NCBI GenBank assembly: GCA_038501785.1
Contig: JBAMJR010000154.1
Location: forward strand, 1,791,001 to 1,855,000
From: Myoxocephalus aenaeus
Lineage: Eukaryota; Chordata; Actinopteri; Perciformes; Cottidae
Reading direction: 5' to 3'
Length of the DNA: 64,000 nt
Positions within the stretch are counted from its first letter, which is position 1. Each line of letters opens with the position of its first letter. The position numbers and the translations under genes were made by a program. The notes beneath the pieces were generated by a model. The model was not told where the DNA came from. It made no database searches and saw nothing but the letters and a program-made list of their open reading frames with translations. Below are positions 51,965 through 61,194 of this stretch, piece by piece.

Positions 51965-52345
51965 GTCAATTTTAGGGAATTGAGATTTTGGGTAATTAGC
52001 CCTATTTGCTTTCTTTCCGAGAGATAGATGAAAAGATCAATACCACTCGTGTGTCTGTCCCTCGATGAAGTTGGAGCCAGGCCTAGCGTAATAGAGATCG
52101 GAAACAGAGAGGAAACAGGAAATGGCAATACTATTAGCCTAAAAGCTCACTTATTACATGTTACATTAAAAAAAAGCATAAAAACAATAAGCGTTTTGCA
52201 GGAGGTAATGTCCAGTGACTCCTGATGTATCAGCTGGTTGCCTGAAAACCTCAGAGAACTCCATAGCTTGTATACCGGTTGGCCTCTCCTTCCTGCGAAT
52301 GAGTGTATTTTCCAAAATATCAAACTATTCCTTTAAATTACTTCT
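51965..52345 (+). repeat. Short interspersed repeat, copy C
   Basis: This copy contains ATGAAAAGATCAATACCACTC, AAAGCTCACTTATTA and CAGCTGGTTGCCTGAAAACC followed by CCATAGCTTG, in the order known for this dispersed teleost family. It runs in the same orientation as copy A and opposite to copy B. Confidence 0.6.
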
Positions 52346-53022
52346 AACATCTGAACTGGCCTGGACTGTTAGTGAAAAGCTTGTGTTTTTAAGTTTCATA
52401 CGTTTTCAGAATACATGCATATGTTGAGGTGACAAAAGAGCAGTGGATAACTATACGACTTGCTGTATGTTTAGAAAATGACAATGGTATGATGAAGCCA
52501 ATAACATCCCATAAGCTTGGTTTTTAACTTATTGTAAATGACACAGACATTTTAATGGTGGATGAACAATTTGTCCTTCTAGACAAACTGTCAAGTGGAA
52601 AACAAATGGTGTAAGGCTTTTTCACACACCAGCCCCACAATTCAAAACATCCAAAAGTCAATATCTACACTTGGCAGTTGAGACAAAGATGGAGATGAGG
52701 TGCGAGTCGTGCAAACTATTGCATTGTGGGATGGCCCTTAAGCACCAAATGACATCGATTCACCACGACTCCATCTTAACACACTTGGTACACTGGGGAT
52801 CTAAATTTGAGATGCTAAGATGCCATAACAACATAATCACAGTCATACAGATAGCCATTTGTCAAAAATAAACCCAACACCAACAGGTACAGAGGCTATA
52901 AATGATGAGTGTACATCTGACTCATTTGTCAGTGGACTACTGATGAGCTGAAAACCGCCTCTAAAACACTATTTTTCTATTACCTCGAGAGATTTAAAAT
53001 GTGTTGTGAGAGCTGCTGCAGG

Positions 53023-53099
<77 letters not shown>

Positions 53100-55057
53100 G
53101 ATAGGAATGAACACAGTGTCCGCCCAGCACTGATTTTCAAACAGACACACATTTTATACCAAACTGTGCAGATGAATATACCTTGTGGCACAAATTGCCA
53201 GGTCAACGCACAACTATTTGACCTACAAGGTGCATATAAAGCAATGATGAAGGGAATCATATTGTATTGATTGATAAATGCATTTTCCCTCTCTGTACAA
53301 TTGGCTCTGTCAGACCAGTGCACATCACTGGGGGCACAAATATGACCTTCTTTCTTATTGCTTGCCTTTTGTAGCACATGCCCTTGAATCCTCAGTGGAC
53401 TCTCTGCCTAAAATAAAGTTAATAACAACTGCAGTGACTTTGCAGACTGGGAGTATTAAAATTAAAAAATAGTGATCAAAACTACTTAGAAAGAAGGAGA
53501 AAAATTAAACTCTGTCCTCTATTCGCAAGTCATATTGTGGTAACGTGTGAGAGCTCTGCTTAGTGCTTTACAGTATAAAAGGTACCTAATCCACTCTATT
53601 CCAGCTTTTATCAGAGCTATCAAAAAAGCAGGTATTTATGCTTATGCAAATGTGCACTGCTCTTAGCCACCTTTTCCAGCGGAAGAACAGAAAACAGAGA
53701 AAAAAAATAATGGCTCAGTCTGCCGTCAGCTTCCACTGATAGCTCTTCCTTGGCAGCAGTTTTGGAAACTATTTATGTTTTCTTCGGGACTGGCCCTTAG
53801 ATAGCTATTATGTAGTTTGCAACAACCCTTTTCTCTTGTCTCATTTGCGTTCATGCATCAAAGGCTCATTTAAAGTGACCTTAAAAATAATGAGGACAAA
53901 ATACTGTAACATAGTGCGTGAGCAGATGAAATTCAGCAGGTATTTAATATAATTTTAAATGCATATTTTCGACTCGCCTTTCAGTTACTCAACTTAAATG
54001 TTGATGAAAAGCAATACTGTTCATTTGAAGTTGCTGATGAAAACCCACAAACCTCCCCATGGACATGGTCCCTTGATTGAGAGATGTATTTAATTGACTT
54101 TATCTTGCATAATTTAGTTAGACTTTCTGGTTTCTTGCATTTGTGTGTCCTCAATTTACTAAAATGATGTTGCTGCTTTATTTTGGTCGATGTGAGTGAG
54201 AAAATAATGCAAATGTTGTACAAGTTGTATGCTGCAGCTACATATAAAAGCTCAACAACTACTAACAAGTATTCAGGGTGATGTTTGTCAGTGTTGGTTA
54301 TGGTTTTTACACTCAATAAATCATTCAGGACCAGGGACAGTTTGCACTTGCCCTACATAATCATGGTTGTATTGAACTTAATAAAAGTGACCTATTCTGC
54401 AAATAGGACAGTAAAGCTAGGCAAACAAGTGCCTTGTCAATGTCAGAGTATTCAGATAAATACTTACATGAGAAAACTGTATTTCATCCTGTGTATATTT
54501 TGTCCCATTTTACAGCAATAGTAAGTCAATATACAAGAGCTAAACATTCACCCCTCATGGCGTCAAAGCACAAGCTCAGTCAGGAATTTGTCAAGCATTC
54601 TAATACATGCTTTACTGTGTTGTGTACAGGGATGGCGATTATTTAGAAGAGTAGAAGCAGGTGTGACAGCACCCAGCATGGTTTTGTAGGAATAATGGTT
54701 TATACTTTATTTTCCACTTGAGTACCGCCTCGACTCTCTCATTTGCATGCAAGAAACTCAACCGAGCAACCTAGGAGTCTTCAAAGGCAGTCTCCCAGGT
54801 AATGCAGCAGCTTGAGACTTTACATCTGATCATCACTGACTGGAGTCTTGATCATGTAGATTCAAACTGGAGGGAGAGTTCTACGTGTTTACAAATTCAA
54901 ACTGGAGTTTCAACTAGCAAGAGAATTACAGCTAATCTTCCAAATGCAATGTTTCTCAGTTAAATATACTTATTGTATGATCTTGCTATATTAGTAAAAT
55001 CTTCATATTTTAGAAAAATTGTTGAAAATATGACCTTTTTATCATTTAAATCACACT
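52346..55057. other. Intergenic region downstream of pcdh8
   Basis: No supportable gene. It contains the AT microsatellite at 53027-53096. The right edge abuts the inferred pcdh8 poly(A) signal. Confidence 0.55.
53027..53096. repeat. (AT)n microsatellite, about 70 bp
   Basis: An uninterrupted AT dinucleotide run of about 35 units. Confidence 0.98.
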
Positions 55058-55063
55058 TTTATT
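55058..55063 (-). promoter_or_regulatory. pcdh8: Probable poly(A) signal of pcdh8
   Basis: AATAAA on the minus strand about 195 bp after the pcdh8 stop codon. It is followed on that strand by T-rich sequence, consistent with a short 3' UTR. Confidence 0.5.
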
Positions 55064-55257
55064 GGGCAAAGAAACACCAGTGTGCATCATAGAATACAGT
55101 ATACTGAAACAATTTTAAATGAATAAACATGATTTTATAATAATTCTTATCAACTAAAATAAAATATATACACCTGTTGACTTCATAGCAATAACCAGTT
55201 TTTTTACAAATATGTACATCCTCGAAATACATCTCAATTAGCTCATAAATACAGATT

Positions 55258-55586
55258 TTAAAAGATAGTGGCAACTTCTGATGCCGTGGCCACAGTAACA
55301 ATAGTTGGACTCTGGTCTCCAACACCCGCCTCACGCAGCTGCTGAGGAAAGTAAGACGGGAGGGTCCCGGTCTTGGAGAAGGTCTGAAAGCTCCTTGATT
55401 TTGGGCGATTTGTGCCATAAGAGTCCTTCCAAAAGTGAGGATAGCCATGAGGATTGTTGAAAACTGGTACTGGGGAGAATCCTATGGTGTATGCATTGTC
55501 TTTGGGGCCTCTGACGCTCTGCGGTGGTACTGCACTGTACATGCTGTGGCAATCCCCAGACAAGCTGTTAGCAGTGCTGGAGGAAC
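55258..55586 (-). CDS. pcdh8: Protocadherin-8, coding exon 4 (tail end and stop)
   Basis: This exon encodes residues from the split Gly857 to 965. The acceptor is TTTATTTCAG at 55587-55588 and the entry phase is 1, matching exon 3. The tail is rich in Ser, Pro and aromatics. SFQTFSK contains a second site of the WIRS type (Phe-Gln-Thr-Phe). The CTxECxxLGHSDxCW motif, present in human PCDH8 at this position and in pcdh17 of this window, is not recognisable; only SGDCHSMYS sits there. The frame ends SEVATIF and TAA. Confidence 0.85.
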
Positions 55587-55723
55587 CTGAAATAAAAATG
55601 AAAAAGAGAGAAGAAAAAGGATGAGAAATTGTTGATGCAGAAATTGGAAACCACATATATTCTGGTGAATATGTATGTTGAACTGCAGTGTGTGATGTCA
55701 AATCTTGAGAGAATAATACATAC
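55587..55723 (-). other. pcdh8: pcdh8 intron 3 (137 bp)
   Basis: Donor AAAG/GTATGT and acceptor TTTATTTCAG bound a very short intron. Confidence 0.87.
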
Positions 55724-55857
55724 CTTTAAGCCTTGGTTGGAAGGTGCTGAAGTTCTTTTTGCCTCCGTCGCCACTGATATCAGAGTCACTGTCGTTAAAG
55801 TCACTGTCCCCTTTCCCACTGTCCTTTACGCTCAGCTGGTCGCTGTTGCCAATGCCA
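55724..55857 (-). CDS. pcdh8: Protocadherin-8, coding exon 3
   Basis: This 134-nt exon encodes Ser812 (split) to 857. The acceptor is TGTGTTTGCAG at 55858-55859 and the donor AAAG/GTATGT at 55722-55723. It contains KDSGKGDSDFNDSDSDISGD (823-842), the diagnostic PCDH8 tail motif, identical over that stretch to human PCDH8 as I recall it. NFSTFQPR (847-854) also fits the WIRS pattern hydrophobic-x-Ser/Thr-Phe. Entry phase is 2 and exit phase 1. Confidence 0.93.
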
Positions 55858-56097
55858 CTGCAAACACAATCAACAGATACAGTATGAGCCACCACTGCAG
55901 CACATTAGCTTGATTATTGATCTATTTTTGTTCACATACAAGGCCTGTCTCTGTCCTTCACATCTAACCTCATTGCACAGGAACAAACAACAAAATGCAT
56001 GCATGGTGCATGTTAAGTACCCTCTGTGTTCAGCCAGGTTTGACTGTGAATAAAGCATATCCTATCTGAGAAAAGAAATTACATTTAGTTGTCTTAC
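55858..56097 (-). other. pcdh8: pcdh8 intron 2 (240 bp)
   Basis: Donor GAG/GTAAGA and acceptor GTTTGCAG. Confidence 0.87.
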
Positions 56098-56168
56098 CTC
56101 ACTTGCAAGCAGTATTTGTCACCTTGCCACACAGATGTTGCTTGGAAATGCTTGGAGGGCAGGAACAT
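56098..56168 (-). CDS. pcdh8: Protocadherin-8, coding exon 2 (71-nt microexon)
   Basis: This exon encodes MFLPSKHFQATSVWQGDKYC and then LQV plus a split Ser (789-812). The acceptor is TTCTCTTAG at 56169-56170 and the donor GTGAG/GTAAGAC at 56096-56097. VWQGDKY lines up with VWKGHSF of human PCDH8. Its 71 nt give an exit phase of 2; skipping it would shift the frame and stop within exon 3. Confidence 0.88.
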
Positions 56169-56303
56169 CTAAGAGAACAAACAGAATGACAGCAGAGAGC
56201 TCAGTTTCCATTTCTGGCACAGAGATCAAGGCAGCACTTGGGAACATCATATGCATATGAAAATAAGAGATCAAAATAATAAATACTCCAGTAGTTGACT
56301 CAC
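56169..56303 (-). other. pcdh8: pcdh8 intron 1 (135 bp)
   Basis: Donor AAAG/GTGAGT at 56302-56303 and acceptor TCTTAG. Reading through the donor adds VSQLLEYLLF and stops, so retention gives a 798-residue short-tail form. Confidence 0.87.
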
Positions 56304-58667
56304 CTTTGTCTCTGAGTCCCCACTCCTCTGCTCATACAGGCAGGGATCATCCAGGGACGAGGAGGTTCTCTCGTGGAAGAAGCCCGGTTGTCCGGTGTAC
56401 ATGTTTGGTTCGGTTGAGCCGAGCATGGGAACGGGCCTTCCGTCGAACAGGCTGTGACACGCTTCTCTCTTGGAGCCACGGCTTCTCCCTCCACGGCTGA
56501 GTTTGCATGTCACAACAACAACCATTATTGCAATCAGCAACAATGCACAGCCCCCGCTGAGCATAATAATGACAATTAGCGAGCCATCCAAGCCGGAACC
56601 TTCTTCATCACTTGACCGCAACACAATGACGACTTGGTCTTCAGAGGGCTGTGTGTCTGAGACGACAAACCGAATGGTGGCACCACTACCGAGCGGGGAT
56701 CTGCCATTGTCACTCACTGCGATTTTCATTTCCAGCACGTCTCCAATTTCAGATGTCAGCCATTGTTTCAAAGCAATTTCTCCAGTGTCTTTGTTCATTG
56801 TAAAGAGCTGTGGGTCACCTTGTACAATTTGGTAGTAGAGCTCGCCATTCACTCCCTCGTCCTCGTCTTCAGCTGAGACGCGAAGGGCAAGATAACCAGC
56901 AGGCGCATTAAAAGGCAAAGGGATATCCGCAGAGTCGTTCACAAGGACAGGGAAGGTGAAGTATGGATAATTGTCATTCAGATCCACAACTTTAATTCTG
57001 ATTGTTGATGTGCTTGAAAGAGAGGGGGAACCTCTGTCTTCAGCTTGGATGACTAGCTCAATCTGCTGAAGAGTCTCAAAATCAAAAGACCTCAAAGTGT
57101 ACAAAGAACCTGAGAGTGAATCCACAGAAACATAAGTGGACATTGGAGATCCTCCTGTCACCTCTGAATCTATGAGTTTGTAAGACACTTTGGCATTCTT
57201 TCCCACGTCAGGATCTCGAGCAACAACAGTGGTTACATAGGAACCTGGGATGTTATTTTCCAGGACTGAAACTTCAAAAAGTGACTTACTGAAGAGAGGG
57301 GGGTTGTCATTCTCATCTGTCACACGGATGGTGTACTGTCTGACCGTTTTGAACGGTGGGCTGCCCAGGTCCTCTGCAATCACAGTCAAGTTATACTCTG
57401 GGATCTTCTCTCTGTCTAAAGTAGTGCTGGTAATAATCATGAAGGAGTCCCCATATGCCTGCTGCAGGGTGAAATGCTCGTGCCCGAGCAGGCTGATGCG
57501 CACGTACCCGTTGGAGCCAGAGTCTCTGTCCGAGGTGCTGATCAGAGCCACGAAGCTCTCCTCAGCTGCAGCTTCTGTGATGTAAGCGACCCCATCACTG
57601 CTGGAAGTCATCGGTTTGATGCTGATTTCAGGGGCATTATCATTCACATCCACGATATCTATCACGACTTTGCAGCTGGATGGGACAGAGTGTGTGCCTA
57701 AATCTGAGGCTTTGATGTTCAGCTCATATGACCTCCTCTTCTCAAAATCAACCAGCGCCTTCAAAGTCACGTCCCCGGAATAAGGGTCGACGTGGAAGAG
57801 GCGGCCAGCTTCTGCAGACAGCCCGTCAGCAAACGCGTACGTCACCTCCCCGTTAACCCCGTCGTCGGGGTCAAAAGCATGCACTTTGAGAACTCTGTGG
57901 CCGACCGGGGAGTCTTCATTCAGCTCCACTTTCAGCGAGCTGTGTTCAAACGTCGGGCTGTTGTCATTAAAGTCCAGCACGCTGATATGCACAACCATTG
58001 ACCCGGACTTTGCCGGCACTCCTCCGTCAGTAGCGGTGACTTCGATTGTGAAGCGGTCCTCCACTTCCCTGTCGAGCTCCCTCACCAGCACCAGCTCAGC
58101 AAACTTCACTCCATCATCCCGATGTCGCACTTCAACCGCAAAATGACTAGAGGCAGAAATGTTGTAGCTCTGAATGTAGTTCCCCCCCACGTCCTGGTCG
58201 AGAGCGATCTGCAGTGGGAACCGTGAGTCCAGCGGGACGTTCTCCACTATCTCCAGGGTCGTCTCGTTCCGCAGGAAATGAGGAGAGTGGTCGTTAATGT
58301 CTTTTACCTCGATCTCCACGTGGATGAGTTGGAACTTTTCTTTAGAGAAGGCCACGACGTCGAAGCTGATGAAGCAGCGCGGAGACCTGGGGCAGAGCTG
58401 CTCTCTGTCAATTAGTTCCGCCACACTCAGAAGTCCGTCAATCTCCCTCATGTCAATCACCGAAGAGTTGTTTTCTTGCATGAAGCGGAACGATGTGTCC
58501 GGGTCATCAGCTGGATCAATCTTTAAATCTTGGGACAGATTGCCTATCTCCGTTCCGGGTGCATCCTCTTCATAGGTGAGATACCTTGTAGTTGTACACT
58601 GAGCAGAGTATACAAATAAAGAGAGCCCCATGCACAGCCACATCTCTGCCATCTTGCAAAATCCCAT
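56304..58667 (-). CDS. pcdh8: Protocadherin-8 (paraxial protocadherin), coding exon 1
   Basis: PCDH8/PAPC is a delta-2 protocadherin with roles in gastrulation, somite formation and synapse plasticity. This exon encodes residues 1-788. A signal peptide covers about 1-24, then YLTYEEDAPGTEIGNL. Six cadherin repeats follow, five ending in a calcium-binding motif: DINDHSP (123-129), DFNDNSP (232-238), DVNDNAP (340-346), DENDNPP (451-457) and DLNDNYP (562-568). The membrane helix is about 696-719. VISTSDRDSGSNG-type and GHEHFTLQQAYGDS segments, with SFDYE/SFDFETL, match human PCDH8. It lacks the alanine-rich insertion of the human fourth repeat and much of the human glycine/alanine-rich tail, so the spliced protein (965 aa) is shorter than the human one (1,070 aa). 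An alternative start at Met6 (58652) has an equally good context. The exon ends in phase 0. Confidence 0.94.
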
Positions 58668-59837
58668 ATTGAGGGGTTACTAAGTGCAGCTAAAAAAAAG
58701 AGTCATAAATGATGCAAACAATCCACCACCTGTGCTATGTCAGGTCGAATCACAACTGTGTTCAACTCTGACTTTGCTGTGGCACTATAAGCCCCGGTAC
58801 ATGCAAATAGGCTGCCCCATCGACCAATGGCCTTCCAGTGGTCCATGCACCAACAGGGAGACGTTTGGCTCTGCAGCAAACTGCTGATCACTTTTGTGGA
58901 AGCAAATGGTTTATTAGATAAACTCATTGTGTGGCTTTAATCAGGCTGATAAATCAGTGTGACTTAAATAAATCTGCACATGACAATCAATTAACTGACT
59001 TAATTACTTAGGGGACTGTAATAGGACTACAGTGTCATCAGAGAAGCTGAAGTCTACCTATTGAACGCCTGAAGGATTGATTAGTAGTGTCTATCAGTTA
59101 GAGAAAATGAGTTTGCTGGGTAATTTAATATTTAACTTTGTATAATTGTTTTAACTAGCAGTCAACTAACTATTGCTGTCAGCTGTTATGGCATACAATG
59201 TAAATACTTAAGCAAAGTACCTGTACATATATTGCTGTAAAGTACTTCATAATGTACTTAGTACTTAGTTACACTCCACCACTGAAGGATGAGAAATGCC
59301 AAAATGGGAAACTGGAGAAAACATATAATTATGAATGATTATGGCTGATAGCCTTACCCTGACATTTAAGTGCAATAAAACCCACCCTATGAATCCACAA
59401 ACATGTATTTCATTATTTATTTTTCTCAGAATAATACCGGTTCATGTAAATATTGCCCTTCGATGATTTACATAATAAAGAAAAAGGAGAAGTCTTTCTT
59501 TCTGCCGTGCAGCCAATAACATGAACTCATCTGTTCAAATAGCGTTGGAGGACTTTAAGTACAATGCAGTAAAGAAACCCCACAAAGTCAGACAAGTGTA
59601 ATATAATTAGTGTACTGTTTTGGACACCCACAATGTTAATGAGACATATAATATCAGTGTAGCTGCATGTTAGAGCAAAACCCCGGTATAATCAAGACCA
59701 GCTATTGTAATAAACACTCAAATACACATAATGCACCCTTTTCAACAAAAGTTCAAAAACAAGCGCCTTCGAAGTCAGAAGAACAAAGAAGTCAGGAGAA
59801 TAAACTTCATTGAATGATTCCCCCTCCCACCTCAAAC

Positions 59838-59842
<5 letters not shown>
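58668..59842. other. 5' flank of pcdh8, non-coding
   Basis: No supportable gene. The first few hundred bases should include the pcdh8 5' UTR and promoter, but no TATA box or clear initiator can be assigned. Confidence 0.5.

Positions 59843-59922
<80 letters not shown>
59843..59922. repeat. (CA)n microsatellite
   Basis: About 40 uninterrupted CA units. Confidence 0.98.
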
Positions 59923-59925
<3 letters not shown>

Positions 59926-60249
59926 CACAGACACACTCCCCAGCAACAGCTCCCATAGTGATAACAAAAGAGCATGAGTCAACCAGACGTTTGTCAACCA
60001 TATGGGTGATTAGCTTTTGCTGATTAAAAGCCGTCTATGGTCCTTCAAAGGGCTCTTAACACCTCACAAAAGTTTGGGTTAAAGCTGTCTGAGCCCCCAA
60101 GAGGGCACATACAGGGAGGTGTGAAAAAGGACACGACAGCCACAGAGACCAGAGATACTATGTGATACTGTGTCAGCCAGAGTGGGGTAGCTCTGTCCTG
60201 CCACAATTACAGTGATATATAAGCCCACTTTTGCTTTTATTCTAAATGT

Positions 60250-60840
60250 CCACCCATCCATCCATTTTCTGACGTTTATAGTGTCGGGTTGCAGTGGCAT
60301 CTGAAAGGTAGTCCAGATGTCTTCCCAGCAACGTTGTTCAGCTCCTCCTGGCGGATCTCAAGCTGTTTCTCATTAAAGCAGATGAGATATATTCTCTCCA
60401 GCATGTTCTGGGTCCAGCCCAAGGTCTCCTATCAAGTGGACATGGAAACATCCAAAGGAAATCATACAGATCCCATGGCCGAACCACTTAGCTGACTCCA
60501 AGCTCCCTCAGGATATCTGAGCTCCTCACCCCATCTCTATGCCCTGCCACCCTACAGAGGACACTCATTGCGGCCGCGCTCATTCTTTCTGTCACTACCC
60601 AAAGCTCATAACCAAAACCACCCAGATGAGGGTTGGTTAGATCGACTGGTAAATCAATCTCACCAGGTTCTCAGGTGTTCGACCACAATTCTGAGTACTC
60701 GCCTCCCAAATAGTGGAGGCTTTGAACACGGCCCACTCAAATGTCATGTCCCCAACTGCAAATCTGATGATAAGACCACCAAGTCAACCATTGATCTCTG
60801 GCCTGAGGTGTTCTGGTACCAAGTACATTTATGCTAGGAG
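60250..60840 (-). mobile_element. 3' end fragment of a teleost non-LTR retrotransposon (degenerate)
   Basis: The plus strand begins CCACCCATCCATCCATTTTC and continues through TTCAGCTCCTCCTGGCGGAT, CCAGCATGTTCTGGGTC, GCTCCTCACCCCATCTCT, ACTACCCAAAGCTCATAACC and AGATCGACTGGTAAATC. These occur in the same order as in the antisense strand of a very common fish LINE. The element therefore reads on the minus strand, with the GGATGG-type tail at the low coordinate. The reading frame is broken by many small changes and deletions, so this is a dead, 5'-truncated copy. I cannot fix the exact clade (Rex1, L2 and RTE groups are candidates). Confidence 0.65.
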
Positions 60841-61104
60841 ATGGTGTGTGCTCTGTTAAATATATGACTGGCACAGAAGTCAAATAAAAGTACATACATA
60901 GTATATAGAAATACATACTTATATGTATATACACTTCATATACACTGCATATACTTTGCATTTTTGCACCTTCTTTGTTTAATTTGCTTAAATTTAATAT
61001 GCTCTGCTGTTTGGTTGTATATATTGAGTATTTTTCATACCTAATGTTTTTGTGTCTTCTATGTAACTTTGCTTGCTCCTGCCACAAACAAATAAACATA
61101 AATA

Positions 61105-61194
<90 letters not shown>

